From Archaeoglobaceae archaeon (GTDB lineage Archaea; Halobacteriota; Archaeoglobi; Archaeoglobales; Archaeoglobaceae): a stretch of DNA of 63,750 nucleotides. Under the pieces are notes generated by a model that ran no database searches, was not told where the DNA came from, and worked only from the letters and a program-made list of their open reading frames with translations. Shown here in pieces: positions 8,550 through 17,145 of the stretch. A program made the position numbers and the translations under genes. The stretch is taken from the NCBI GenBank assembly GCA_015520485.1, contig WAPX01000065.1, forward strand, positions 1 to 63,750, given 5' to 3'. How positions within the stretch are numbered: the first letter of the stretch is position 1; every line of letters starts with the position of its first letter.

Positions 8550-9818
8550 ATGATACCCGTGTACATTGCCCAGTGTCTGGGAAACGTAGCGGCTTATGAT
8601 GAAAAAGAATTTATTGTAAATGGCAGAACTTACAGATCTCTTTTCTGTTCTGACGCCTTAAGAAAACACCTTGCTGAGGAAGGAGAAAACGTGAGACTCG
8701 TTTTATTTGTCCCGGAAAGTCTACTTGTCGGAGAGAGCCTCGATGAGGTAAAGGAGAAACTTGAAGAAAAACTGGATATCTTCGAACTCGTCGCAATTCC
8801 CTCAGTTGGAGAGTACGTCGTTAAAGGTTCGAGGTTGAGGTTCGTTTCAAGCGTTGAGAACATATCTGCCTCCATATTTCTGCATTTCGTGAAAATGAGA
8901 CCTGAAAAGCTGTTTGTTGACGTTTCCACGGGTTTTAACGTATATCCGGTAAGCATGCTTGAAGCTGCGAAGAGGTACCTCACGTACAGGAAGCTGGAAA
9001 GAATTTTGCAGGGAGACTGTTCAGCTAAAGTTTTTGCCGTCTTTCCACCGCCTGTGTTAAAAGCAATTCAAACGTATCATGTAGAAATTCAACCAGTAGA
9101 CGTTAAGGCGTTCTTCGCTCTGCCCAACGCCAATGTAGATAGGATTGTCAGCAACACAAGACAACTCAGCGGTGAGCTGGTAAACAGGCTGAGGGACATC
9201 GGAAGTAACTACAGCGAGCTTAAGAGGAGGTTCAGAACCGTGTTCAGAGAGCTGAGAATCGGGTTAAATGCAATCAGATTGAACGTTCCCTTAGCATTTT
9301 ACGAAATTCTCGAGATGGGAGAGGAGCCCGAGAAGATTGAAAACGAAATGGTTCGGTTTGCAGAAGAGTTTCTGAATGCTGTGAGGGCAGACGATGTAAT
9401 AGAGAACTTTCCTGTTGACGGCGTTAACGTCGCAAACGTATTCTATTCGATCGCCCTCTACAGGAGCGTAAGGGATTTTAAAGAGTCTCTGGACGAACCG
9501 GAAGTTCGTAAAATTCTCGAAATCTTTTCTGAAGTTTACAAAAACCTTGGCACTCACGTGAACGAGTACTTTCTTCAAAGAGACGTGGAGGAAATCCTTG
9601 CTCGTGCCGAAAAACTCGATAATGGTGAAAGCTGCTTTCTCGGACTGCTGAAGTACGATAGTTTGCGAAGGAGTGGAAACGAGAAGAGAAACTTCTTCGC
9701 CCACAGCGGTTTTTTGGAGGAATACACGATTGTGGAAAAACGCGACAGTGGTATTTACGTTAAGTGGGACGAGAACAAGAAAAAGGACTTTAAAAAATGG
9801 CTTCTCAGTCCAGCGTAA
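8550..9818 (+). CDS. csx1: Csx1-type CARF-HEPN ribonuclease of type III CRISPR signalling
   Basis: This 422-residue ancillary effector has a CARF sensor domain in the N-terminal half (KLFVDVSTGFNVYPVSMLEA near residue 125) and a C-terminal HEPN ribonuclease domain. The HEPN active-site motif R-x4-H is visible as RNFFAH (about residues 380-385). In this family, cyclic oligoadenylate made by Cas10 binds the CARF dimer and switches on non-specific RNA cleavage. It is the last gene of the csm operon, about 90 bp after the cas6 tail. A TTG directly precedes the ATG at 8550. Csx1 rather than the usual Csm6 accompanies this III-A complex; the Csx1/Csm6 boundary is soft. Confidence 0.88.
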   Translation: MIPVYIAQCLGNVAAYDEKEFIVNGRTYRSLFCSDALRKHLAEEGENVRLVLFVPESLLVGESLDEVKEKLEEKLDIFELVAIPSVGEYVVKGSRLRFVSSVENISASIFLHFVKMRPEKLFVDVSTGFNVYPVSMLEAAKRYLTYRKLERILQGDCSAKVFAVFPPPVLKAIQTYHVEIQPVDVKAFFALPNANVDRIVSNTRQLSGELVNRLRDIGSNYSELKRRFRTVFRELRIGLNAIRLNVPLAFYEILEMGEEPEKIENEMVRFAEEFLNAVRADDVIENFPVDGVNVANVFYSIALYRSVRDFKESLDEPEVRKILEIFSEVYKNLGTHVNEYFLQRDVEEILARAEKLDNGESCFLGLLKYDSLRRSGNEKRNFFAHSGFLEEYTIVEKRDSGIYVKWDENKKKDFKKWLLSPA

Positions 9819-9871
9819 AGGGTTGAATTATCTAAATAAGTACAGCTGATGCAGCGCTTAAGAAACTCAAA

Positions 9872-11005
9872 CTAAAACAAACACCTCGCAATTTTGAGAG
9901 ACAGCTTTGGATTTTTAAGGAGTTTCAGCAGAGCAGGCAGAGCTTTCAGAGCACTCGTCGGTTTGTCCATGTGTAACTCCTCGAACTCAATCCCTCTGGC
10001 GAGTTTTATCAGGTAGCTGTAATCCTCGTCGCTCAGCACTCTGTACAGCCTTGCAATCCTGTAACCCACGGCGTACTCTTTCTCAAGGGCTTTCAGGTAG
10101 CTCTCTTTAAAGGCTTCGAGGTCAGGAAAGTGTTTCCCTAAGCATTTCGCTGCTACAGCCGTGTAGTATATTCCTCCTCCCGTGTACGGTTTTACCATCC
10201 CTGCCGAGTCCCCGATCAGAACTGCATTACCCTTAACAAAATCGATCAAACCGAAGGGGATTGCTCCGCAGTTAAGCTCGCTTGTTTTCGTCTCCTCTAC
10301 TCTTCTGGAGACTGAGGGGTGCTCTCTTAAAAGCCCGTTGAGCCAGTAAACTGCATTGTTACCGGAAACGGCACCGACTCTCGCAAATCCATCCCCCGTT
10401 GGAACGGCGTAACAGAAAAGAAAGTTCGAATACTTCCTTCCAAAGTAAAGCTCCACGTACTTTTCGTCCATACACTCAAACTTGCACTCAATTTGCGCAG
10501 CCGACAGTATGCGGGGTCTCTCGAAGTTCAGGCACTTTGCAACTGTAGAGTACACGCCATCGGCACCGACTACGTAAAACGAGCTGCAGTTCTGTCGATT
10601 CGTTTTCAAAACGTAACTGTTTTTTTCATTTCTTTTATCTACAGAAAGAATTTTTTCTTTAACGAACACATCGGCAACGGACGAAGCACTTTTCAAGAGC
10701 TCGAGATCCAGGATTTTTCTCTCCACGACGGCGGCTTTGCTTTTACCCTCAACCCTCACGCAATCTCCGTCGGGAGCGAAAAAGTAGGCTCCTTTTATTC
10801 TGTTTAAAAGACACCTGTCCGTATCCACAAACCTTTCAAGAACTTTCAGGCAGTCACTGCTCACGAGTCCGGCACACTGAACAGGAAAACCTGCACTCTG
10901 ATGCTCCTCAAAAAGGGCAACTCTAAAACCGCTCCCGCACAGGTTAAGGGCGGAAAGGGAACCTGCCGGACCACCTCCAGCCACGATTACGTCGAACTCA
11001 CGCAT
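9872..11005 (-). CDS. Geranylgeranyl reductase family flavoprotein
   Basis: This 377-residue FAD enzyme of the geranylgeranyl reductase family in archaea probably saturates the isoprenoid chains of membrane lipids or a related prenyl substrate. The N-terminal dinucleotide site is FDVIVAGGGPAGSLSALNL. Further family marks are 'HQSAGFPVQCAGLVS' near residue 40, the second FAD motif 'AVLIGDSAGMVKPYTGGGIYY' near residue 260, and a helical C-terminus ending LLKNPKLSLKIARCLF. I start at the ATG at 11005, immediately before the FAD motif. An upstream extension to 11131 would run into the divergent NTPase gene and its promoter. Confidence 0.82.
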   Translation of the reverse strand: MREFDVIVAGGGPAGSLSALNLCGSGFRVALFEEHQSAGFPVQCAGLVSSDCLKVLERFVDTDRCLLNRIKGAYFFAPDGDCVRVEGKSKAAVVERKILDLELLKSASSVADVFVKEKILSVDKRNEKNSYVLKTNRQNCSSFYVVGADGVYSTVAKCLNFERPRILSAAQIECKFECMDEKYVELYFGRKYSNFLFCYAVPTGDGFARVGAVSGNNAVYWLNGLLREHPSVSRRVEETKTSELNCGAIPFGLIDFVKGNAVLIGDSAGMVKPYTGGGIYYTAVAAKCLGKHFPDLEAFKESYLKALEKEYAVGYRIARLYRVLSDEDYSYLIKLARGIEFEELHMDKPTSALKALPALLKLLKNPKLSLKIARCLF

Positions 11006-11054
11006 TGGTAGAAGTGGGAAAACAGTATAAAAAAGAGTTTGCCAAACAGAACCG

Positions 11055-11579
11055 ATGATCAAGATCGGCGTTACGGGCAGGCCGGGAATAGGTAAAACGA
11101 CTCTGTGCGAAAAAGTATGTTCGTGGCTCAAAAGCGAAGGTTACAAGGTGTCCGGATTCGTAACCAGAGAAATCAGGAAAAGCGGGAGAAGAGTGGGATT
11201 CGAGCTCGTCGATCTGGAAACGGGGGAAAGGACAACTCTTGCGAGTCTTGGAAGAGGAAGGGTGAGAGTTGGCAGATATTCGGTTCACATTGAGGACCTC
11301 GAAGAATACCTGAAAGGCATGATGCATAGAGAGTCCGGTGACGTGGTGGTAGTGGATGAAGTCGGCCCAATGGAGCTGAAGAGCAGAGTTTTCGTGGAAT
11401 TCGTTGAAAAGGTTATTTCAGAGGACAAACCCGCTCTGCTGACCCTGCACGAAAAGTCGAATCACCCGCTGCTGAAAGCGCTCAGGAATGCGTTAAAGGT
11501 CTATAGAATTGACGAGAAAAACAGAGATAGCGTGGCAGATGAGGTTTTCAGGGAAATAGTGGGAAAGCTGAAAAAGTAG
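11055..11579 (+). CDS. THEP1-type nucleoside-triphosphatase
   Basis: This 174-residue P-loop NTPase is of the THEP1 family (nucleoside triphosphate phosphohydrolase). The Walker A is GVTGRPGIGKTTL (about residues 5-17), the Walker B is DVVVVDEVGPMELKS (near 95), and 'VSGFVTREIRKSGRRVGFELV' is the family's conserved second segment. The cellular role is not settled. It is divergent from the reductase on its left and lies 21 bp ahead of trm1, so the two probably share a transcript. Confidence 0.88.
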   Translation: MIKIGVTGRPGIGKTTLCEKVCSWLKSEGYKVSGFVTREIRKSGRRVGFELVDLETGERTTLASLGRGRVRVGRYSVHIEDLEEYLKGMMHRESGDVVVVDEVGPMELKSRVFVEFVEKVISEDKPALLTLHEKSNHPLLKALRNALKVYRIDEKNRDSVADEVFREIVGKLKK

Positions 11580-11600
11580 AGAAAGAGAAGAGGTGAAAGA

Positions 11601-12653
11601 GTGCTCGTGAGAGAGGGACTGGCAACGGTGGAGGTGGACGGAGTTTTCTACAATCCGAGAATGAAATTCTGCAGAGACCTGGACGTGATCCTGTTCAGAG
11701 CCATGCCGGGAAGGTCGTATCTGGACGCTCTCTCAGCTTCCGGTATCAGGGGGATAAGAGCAAAACTTGAAGCGGGTAAGGAGCCTACCTTTAACGACAT
11801 AAATCCAGAGGCTGTCAGGGTGATTAGAGAAAACCTGAAAAGAAACGGAATAACAGCAGAGGTCTGGAGAGAAGATGCTAACGTCGTCATGAGAAAAAAA
11901 CACTTCGACCACGTGGATGTGGATCCTTTCGGCTCTCCTGCAGCTTTCATAGATTCCATGTGTTTTTCGGCGAAGAAAAGCATCAGCGTTACTGCAACGG
12001 ACACAGCTGCGCTCTGCGGTTCTGCCGTAAACTCGTGCCTGAGGAAGTACTCCTGTTTCGTCGAGAAGGTGGAGTTTTACAACGAAGTTGGCCTTAGGGT
12101 TTTAGCCGGAAAAATTGCGTGTGAAGCGACGAAATACGACAAAGCCCCGGTATTCGTTGCTTCGTGGGCTAAGGAACACTACTACAGGGTTCACGCCGTC
12201 GTGAGGAGGAGTCCGAGGCTGGCGGCGAAGGTCTACGAAAACGTGGGATACCTCGTGTACTGCAGAAACTGTCTCTGGAGAAAACCGGTCTCAATCAAGG
12301 AGAGCGTACCGTCCGTATGTGAGAGGTGTTCCGGAAAACTCAGCGTTTACGGGCCATTGTGGACGGGAAAGCTGAAGGATAATGAAGTTCTGACGAGAGC
12401 ATGCAGAAAATGTGAGGACGAAAGGGCTCTTCAGTACCTCTCGAAGTTGCTGGAGGAGGAAGATTGCCCTTTTTACTATGAACTGCACGAGGTTTGCAGA
12501 AGACTCGGAACTTCCCCTCCGGGAGTTAACGCAGTCGTGGAAAGGCTCAGGGAGATGGGGTATAGAGCTTCGAGAACGATTCTCTCTGGAACCGGGGTGA
12601 GGTGTAACGCCGATATAGGTGTGATTGAAAGGGTACTGAAGGATTTTGAGTGA
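11601..12653 (+). CDS. trm1: tRNA (guanine-26 N2)-dimethyltransferase Trm1
   Basis: This 350-residue SAM-dependent methyltransferase makes N2,N2-dimethylguanosine at position 26 of tRNA. The opening 'VREGLATVEVDGVFYNPRMKFCRDLDV' is the family N-terminus. YLDALSASGIRGIRAKLE is the SAM motif, HVDVDPFGSPAAFIDS is the catalytic D-P-F-G motif, and TATDTAALCGS follows. The C-terminal domain has cysteine pairs (YCRNCLW, CERCSG, CRKC) that suggest zinc binding. The start is GTG at 11601 after GAGGTG. Confidence 0.93.
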   Translation: MLVREGLATVEVDGVFYNPRMKFCRDLDVILFRAMPGRSYLDALSASGIRGIRAKLEAGKEPTFNDINPEAVRVIRENLKRNGITAEVWREDANVVMRKKHFDHVDVDPFGSPAAFIDSMCFSAKKSISVTATDTAALCGSAVNSCLRKYSCFVEKVEFYNEVGLRVLAGKIACEATKYDKAPVFVASWAKEHYYRVHAVVRRSPRLAAKVYENVGYLVYCRNCLWRKPVSIKESVPSVCERCSGKLSVYGPLWTGKLKDNEVLTRACRKCEDERALQYLSKLLEEEDCPFYYELHEVCRRLGTSPPGVNAVVERLREMGYRASRTILSGTGVRCNADIGVIERVLKDFE

Positions 12654-12710
12654 GGTTTCTTTCCCACAAACTGTGCTGTTAAGCAAAGCTTTAAGTTTAA
12701 GGAAAATTAA

Positions 12711-13250
12711 CTACACTACAGTGGTTATATATACTGGTTGTGTAATATACCATTCTGCCTTATTCCCTTTTACGATGTTCGCATTACTGTCGATTATTTT
12801 TCCTGGCATCTCTAACGAATAGTGGATAGCGCCACCCATAATCAATATGCTGGACACATTTTTATTATCGAATGTATAATCCTTATAAATAACATTTCCA
12901 TTTTCTTTTTCCACAACTATATTTTTTCCATCTGGAGGAATATCTCTAGCAGTAATAATTATGCTAACGTAGTTTCCGTGCCAGATTTCATTGTAGCTAA
13001 AATGGCTTTTGTATTCAGGAGAAATATTGGAATAAAATGATTCACGAAGGGAGGAATAACCTTTTTTAGCAGCGTCCCGCTGTAAAAGGTCATACACATA
13101 AGAGGTCATGTTCATAGAGATTTTATAGTACTCAATTTTGCAATCCCTACCGACTTTGCTCTCAACATTAATTGAGATGCATCCACTGAGAAGAGCCCCT
13201 GTTGCAAAGATAATAAGTGTAATTAATACTAAGTTTCGATTCATGTCCAA
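12711..13250 (-). CDS. Predicted lipoprotein, possibly C-terminally truncated
   Basis: This is a 179-residue exported protein. A hydrophobic signal (LVLITLIIFATGALL) is followed by the lipobox LLSGC, so Cys24 would be lipid-modified and the rest lies outside the cell. The body resembles small archaeal LppM-like lipoproteins in its GKIIDSNANIVKGNKAEWYI stretch. Those usually continue into further beta strands and a C-terminal membrane anchor, whereas this one stops after only 12 more residues (ending ITTVV). The gene is more AT-rich than its neighbours and has a TATA-like stretch (tatataat, 13271-13278) upstream. It could be a transferred or eroding gene. Function unknown. Confidence 0.65.
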   Translation of the reverse strand: MDMNRNLVLITLIIFATGALLSGCISINVESKVGRDCKIEYYKISMNMTSYVYDLLQRDAAKKGYSSLRESFYSNISPEYKSHFSYNEIWHGNYVSIIITARDIPPDGKNIVVEKENGNVIYKDYTFDNKNVSSILIMGGAIHYSLEMPGKIIDSNANIVKGNKAEWYITQPVYITTVV

Positions 13251-13408
13251 TACTTCTTTCTATTTTACTTTATATAATATTTCTAAATTTCAACTGGCCT
13301 AGTAGTTAAAGATCAGAAAAACAAAAATTGTGATTTTTTTAATTTATCTTTATGATTAATTTGTAATATCAAAGAGTCTGAAATGTTTTTGAAATAATGT
13401 AATCCAAA

Positions 13409-14293
13409 TCAGTGCGTGTAACCCCTGAACTCAACTTTTCTGCCGTTCAGGTAAACGCCTTCACCTTCAACAACTCTCCCTATCTCAATTCCTGCATCGT
13501 CGTCGCAGGTATACACGAGCTCGTAGTCTCCTCCTGCGTAGAGAAACAGCTCGAGAGCTTTTTTGCTGTCCACGAACTCTTCGAGCTCCGAGAGGTCAAC
13601 TGACTTCAACTCAATTCTAACTCCGCTCGCTTTTGCTATCTGGTGAAGTGAAATTGCAAGGCTGTCGCTGACGTCTGTGCAGGCTTTTGCGTATCTGGAA
13701 ATTCTCAGCCCCTCCCTCACTCTTGGTTCGGGCGTGTAAAGCTTCTCGGGAAAAGCTATTTCCTCTCTGCTCAAACCTGAGAAAAGCTGTTCCAGACTGA
13801 GCTGGGCTTTTCCGGTTATGCCCGTTAAAAACACTCTGTCCCCAACCTCCGCACACCTTCTGAGCAAAACTCTCCCGGAGAAGCCAACGGCAAAGCCGGA
13901 AACGCTGAACTCATCCCCTCTGTCCGTGTCCCCTCCAATAACATCTACTCCGTACTTTTCTGCAAGCTTTAGCACGCCTCTGCAGAACTCCTCAAACTTC
14001 TCCATCGGGTAGTTTTCAACGAGGGTTACCGTGTAGAGGAAGTACGCGGGCTCAGCACCCATTGCCGCTACGTCGCTCAGGTTCACAGCTAAGCTCATGT
14101 AACCCTTCTCCCACTCCCTCATCTGGGGTGGAAAATCTGCTTTTTCGTGTAAAGAATCTGCTGTAAAAACGGCCAGCCTTTCCCCCAGCCTTACGACTGC
14201 GCAGTCGTCCTCTCCGGCTCCAGCTAAAACTTCGTCTCTGCTCGAGGAGAAGATCCTCGACGCCAGCTCCACGTAATCCCACTCCGAAGGCAC
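13409..14293 (-). CDS. thiL: Thiamine-monophosphate kinase ThiL
   Basis: This 294-residue ATP-dependent kinase phosphorylates thiamine monophosphate to the diphosphate cofactor. Family motifs are GEDDCAVVRLGERLAVFTAD near residue 27 (metal- and ATP-binding), SLAVNLSDVAAMGAEP near 68, DVIGGDTDRGDEFS near 115, and CTDVSDSLAISLHQIA near 205. The start is GTG at 14293 with GAGGTGA just upstream. It lies 4 bp downstream of nep1 on the same strand, so the two are likely co-transcribed. Confidence 0.93.
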   Translation of the reverse strand: MPSEWDYVELASRIFSSSRDEVLAGAGEDDCAVVRLGERLAVFTADSLHEKADFPPQMREWEKGYMSLAVNLSDVAAMGAEPAYFLYTVTLVENYPMEKFEEFCRGVLKLAEKYGVDVIGGDTDRGDEFSVSGFAVGFSGRVLLRRCAEVGDRVFLTGITGKAQLSLEQLFSGLSREEIAFPEKLYTPEPRVREGLRISRYAKACTDVSDSLAISLHQIAKASGVRIELKSVDLSELEEFVDSKKALELFLYAGGDYELVYTCDDDAGIEIGRVVEGEGVYLNGRKVEFRGYTH

Positions 14294-14297
14294 ACTC

Positions 14298-14954
14298 TCA
14301 CCTCAGCAGACAGCAGATAGTTCTGCACAGAGCGTAAAGAGAAGTGTAGCTTTTTCGGGAAAAGCTGATAAATTCAGCTTTTTTCTCTGAAAAAATTTCG
14401 AGGGTCTCTTTTTCAAAGTCTCCGTGAGGAAAAGCTCCAATGCAGACAGTTCCGGCTTTTTTAATCCTTTCGCATACGTCACCTTCTTTACAGCATACAT
14501 TACCTTTTTCCCTCAGAACGACGACCCTACCCTTTAAAACGTCCTCCAGGCTTAAGTCGGTGAGTTTCAGCAGAACCTCGTTCGTGTCCGTCACCACTCT
14601 TTTATCCGTGAACAGTTTCTCCATCAATCCCCTGAACCTCTCGTAAGTTCTCGGCAGCCTGACCTCTGGATTGACCCAGATAATCTTTCCCGTTAAAGTG
14701 TGAACGTAAATCTCGCTGAAGAGGTTGTCCACGTTTGAATCGAGGCAGAGGAGCAGGCACCTGTGAATTATGTCCGGTCTTCCCCTTTTTTCGGATTTGT
14801 CGAGCTTTTTCATCGCCCTGTAATGCAGGTAATCTTCAAGCAACGTGTTTTCCGGCTTTTTACCCCTAATTCTCGAGGCTTTGATTACCTGAGCGTGGTA
14901 CGCTATCTCTTTCGGAACCGTTTCGAGAGACGCTTCCACGAATACGAGTCTCAC
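14298..14954 (-). CDS. nep1: Nep1/Emg1 rRNA pseudouridine N1-methyltransferase
   Basis: This 218-residue SPOUT-class methyltransferase methylates a hypermodified pseudouridine in small-subunit rRNA and assists ribosome assembly. The family marks are 'RLVFVEASLETVPKEI' at the start, KRGRPDIIHRCLLLCLDS near residue 57, IYVHTLTGKIIWVNPEVRLP near 82, and CIGAFPHGDF near 175, part of the knotted SAM site. The C-terminus is cysteine-containing and short. It heads a leftward pair with thiL and diverges from surE. Confidence 0.93.
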   Translation of the reverse strand: MRLVFVEASLETVPKEIAYHAQVIKASRIRGKKPENTLLEDYLHYRAMKKLDKSEKRGRPDIIHRCLLLCLDSNVDNLFSEIYVHTLTGKIIWVNPEVRLPRTYERFRGLMEKLFTDKRVVTDTNEVLLKLTDLSLEDVLKGRVVVLREKGNVCCKEGDVCERIKKAGTVCIGAFPHGDFEKETLEIFSEKKAEFISFSRKSYTSLYALCRTICCLLR

Positions 14955-15067
14955 AGTTTACCTCTCGTTTTCGATTTTATAAGGCTGCTGATTCCTTTCC
15001 GATTAATGCGAATAGCTGCCTGCCGGAAATCAAAAGATTTATTCATTCCGGATCAAAGCTTCTGAAA

Positions 15068-15865
15068 ATGGTGAAAAACGCAGGAGAGGCTAAGATATTA
15101 ATAACGAATGATGATGGCATATACTCTGCCGGTATAAGGGCGAGTTACGAGGCTGTGAAAGATCTTGGAAAAGTTTACGTCGTCGCTCCAGCCGTTCAGA
15201 TGAGCGGCGTTGGAAGGAGCATATCGATAATGGAGCCGATAAGAGTATCTCACATAGTTTTCAACGGAATGGAGGGTTACGCCGTTGACGGAACTCCAAC
15301 CGATTCGGTTGTGATAGGAATATTCAAGGTTATTGGAGAGCTGCCAGATCTGGTTATTTCAGGAATAAATCTGGGAGAGAACGTGTCCACTGAATCCGTT
15401 ACGACTTCTGGAACAGTGTGCGCTGCTCTCGAAGCGGCAACTCAGGGGTCTCCAGCAATAGCAATATCTCAGCAGACGAGCAGTTCTGAAAAGTTCGAGT
15501 TCGTTTTCAGGCCATCAGACTTTACCATGGCAAAAAAAGTTCTGAGAAAGGTTGCCAGAAAAGTCCTCGAAAAGGGCATGCCCGATGGAGTTGACGTCCT
15601 TAACGTTAACGTGCCTGCAAAGGCTGAGAAAATCGAGTTTGAGGTAACGAGACTTGCGAGGAACCTTTACAGGACGAGGGTCGAGGAGAGAATCGATCCG
15701 AGAGGCAGGAGCTACTACTGGATAAACGGAGTGGAAGTCAGCACAGCGGAACCGGGAACTGACATTCGCGCTCTGAGGAGTGGTAAAGTTTCCATCACTC
15801 CCCTCACGCTTGACATGACGGCCTTTTCTGGGATGAATGCAGTTAAGGAGTGGCTGTACGATTAA
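15068..15865 (+). CDS. surE: SurE 5'/3'-nucleotidase
   Basis: This is a 265-residue metal-dependent phosphatase acting on nucleoside monophosphates. The metal-binding start ILITNDDGIYSAG (Asp15-Asp16), VVAPAVQMSGVGRSIS with the conserved Ser, and DLVISGINLGENV with the conserved Asn are all present, followed by 'TSGTVCAALEA'. Length is normal for SurE. A TATA-like agatttattc at 15035-15044 lies about 24 bp before the ATG, so the transcript leader is very short. Confidence 0.93.
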   Translation: MVKNAGEAKILITNDDGIYSAGIRASYEAVKDLGKVYVVAPAVQMSGVGRSISIMEPIRVSHIVFNGMEGYAVDGTPTDSVVIGIFKVIGELPDLVISGINLGENVSTESVTTSGTVCAALEAATQGSPAIAISQQTSSSEKFEFVFRPSDFTMAKKVLRKVARKVLEKGMPDGVDVLNVNVPAKAEKIEFEVTRLARNLYRTRVEERIDPRGRSYYWINGVEVSTAEPGTDIRALRSGKVSITPLTLDMTAFSGMNAVKEWLYD

Positions 15866-15947
15866 TCGCTGTGACGGTTCAAGGTTTGTGTGCTGTCTTT
15901 GAGAACTTTAAAAACTTTTAAATTACTCCCCCCGCAAGAGGGAGGAG

Positions 15948-16763
15948 ATGACTGAAAAAAACAGAAAATCGGACAGGCTCATCATAAAAAGAAGCGGTTA
16001 TCCCTCGAAGGGTGAAATAGTAATAGGTACGGTAACGAGAGTTCTGGATTTTGGCGCTTTTGTTTCACTCGATGAGTATGAGGGTAAAGAGGGTCTCGTT
16101 CACATAAGCGAGGTTGCTCCGGGATGGATTAAGGACATAAGGGATTACGTAAAAAAGGGACAGAAGGTCGTCTGCAAGGTTCTCGACGTCAATCCGAAGA
16201 GAGGGCACATAGACCTCTCGATAAAAGACGTCAACGACAGACAGAAAAAGGAGAAAATCCAGCAGTGGAAAAACGAAATGAAGGCCTTTAAATGGCTTGA
16301 AATAGCTGGAGAGAAGGCTGGAGTTGAAAGGAAAGATCTTGTAAACATAGGTAAAAAGCTCATAAAGAAGTACGACACTGTTTACGGAGCGTTCGAGGAG
16401 GTAGCCTTTGAGGGTTACGAAGTAATCGTACCCATAACCGGAGAGGAGCTCGCCAAGGCAATGGCGGAAATAGCTCGGGAAAACATAAAGCCACCGAAGG
16501 TAAGAGTCAGAGGGTACTTCGAGCTTAGAAGTAACGCTCCTGACGGCGTTGAGAGAATAAAGAAAGCACTCATGGAAGCCTACAAACAGGCAAAGAACGT
16601 CGAAATGAAGCTTGAGTATGTTGGAGCACCAAAGTACAGGATAATAATAGAGGCAGAAGACTACAAAACTGCTGAAAAGGCGCTTAAAAAGATTACCAGC
16701 GCCGTTCTAAAAGCTATAAAGAAGCTTGGAGGAGCGGGTAACTTCGTCAGGGAAGCTATTTAA
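15948..16763 (+). CDS. eif2a: Translation initiation factor aIF2, alpha subunit
   Basis: This is a 271-residue subunit of the aIF2 heterotrimer that delivers initiator tRNA to the ribosome. It has an N-terminal S1 domain (GEIVIGTVTRVLDFGAFVSL, 'EGLVHISEVAPGWIKDIRDY', residues about 18-90), a helical middle domain, and a C-terminal alpha-beta domain ending in KAIKKLGGAGNFVREA. It heads the classical archaeal trio aIF2-alpha, Nop10, PAC2-family protein on one strand. The purine-rich gggaggag abuts the ATG unusually closely. Confidence 0.95.
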   Translation: MTEKNRKSDRLIIKRSGYPSKGEIVIGTVTRVLDFGAFVSLDEYEGKEGLVHISEVAPGWIKDIRDYVKKGQKVVCKVLDVNPKRGHIDLSIKDVNDRQKKEKIQQWKNEMKAFKWLEIAGEKAGVERKDLVNIGKKLIKKYDTVYGAFEEVAFEGYEVIVPITGEELAKAMAEIARENIKPPKVRVRGYFELRSNAPDGVERIKKALMEAYKQAKNVEMKLEYVGAPKYRIIIEAEDYKTAEKALKKITSAVLKAIKKLGGAGNFVREAI

Positions 16764-16816
16764 AGTTTAACATTGTTTAGCAGATTTTCTATTTTTATGA
16801 GAACGGGAGGAAGGCG

Positions 16817-16999
16817 ATGAAGGTCAGAATGAGGAAGTGTCCGGAGTGCGGCAGGTACACGCTGAAAGAAGTCTGTCCCGAATGCGGGGAGAAAACGGTC
16901 GTTCCAATTCCGCCGAGGTTTTCTCTGGAAGACCCCTATGGCAAATACCGCCGGAAGCTCAGAAAGGAGCTGGGCTTCTTCTACAGATTTAAAAAGTAA
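16817..16999 (+). CDS. nop10: Nop10, H/ACA ribonucleoprotein subunit
   Basis: This 60-residue zinc-ribbon protein stabilises the Cbf5 pseudouridine synthase in H/ACA guide RNPs. Two CxxC pairs hold zinc (RKCPECGRYTL and EVCPECGEKTV). The rest is the conserved Pro-rich linker IPPRFSLEDPYGKYRRKL and a basic C-terminal helix. The ribosome site GGGAGGAAGG precedes the ATG. Length and sequence are fully typical. Confidence 0.96.
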   Translation: MKVRMRKCPECGRYTLKEVCPECGEKTVVPIPPRFSLEDPYGKYRRKLRKELGFFYRFKK

Positions 17000-17032
17000 T
17001 TTGCGAGCTGTAGAACTCCGAAACTTTTTTAA

Positions 17033-17052
17033 GACCACCATCTGTGGTGGTC
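17033..17052. promoter_or_regulatory. Perfect 8-bp inverted repeat in front of the PAC2-family gene
   Basis: GACCACCA (17033-17040), the loop TCTG, and TGGTGGTC (17045-17052) form a perfect hairpin or dyad. A run of T residues lies just before it (17026-17031) and a TATA-like stretch (tatttatattt, 17056-17066) just after it. It could act as a terminator for nop10 in the RNA or as an operator/BRE-proximal site for the next gene. Confidence 0.5.
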
Positions 17053-17145
17053 CAGTATTTATATTTACACACTACATTTACACCACACATCCAGAATACC
17101 GAAACCCATAAAAAAGTTGAGAAAATCGGTTCGGGAGGTGAAAAC

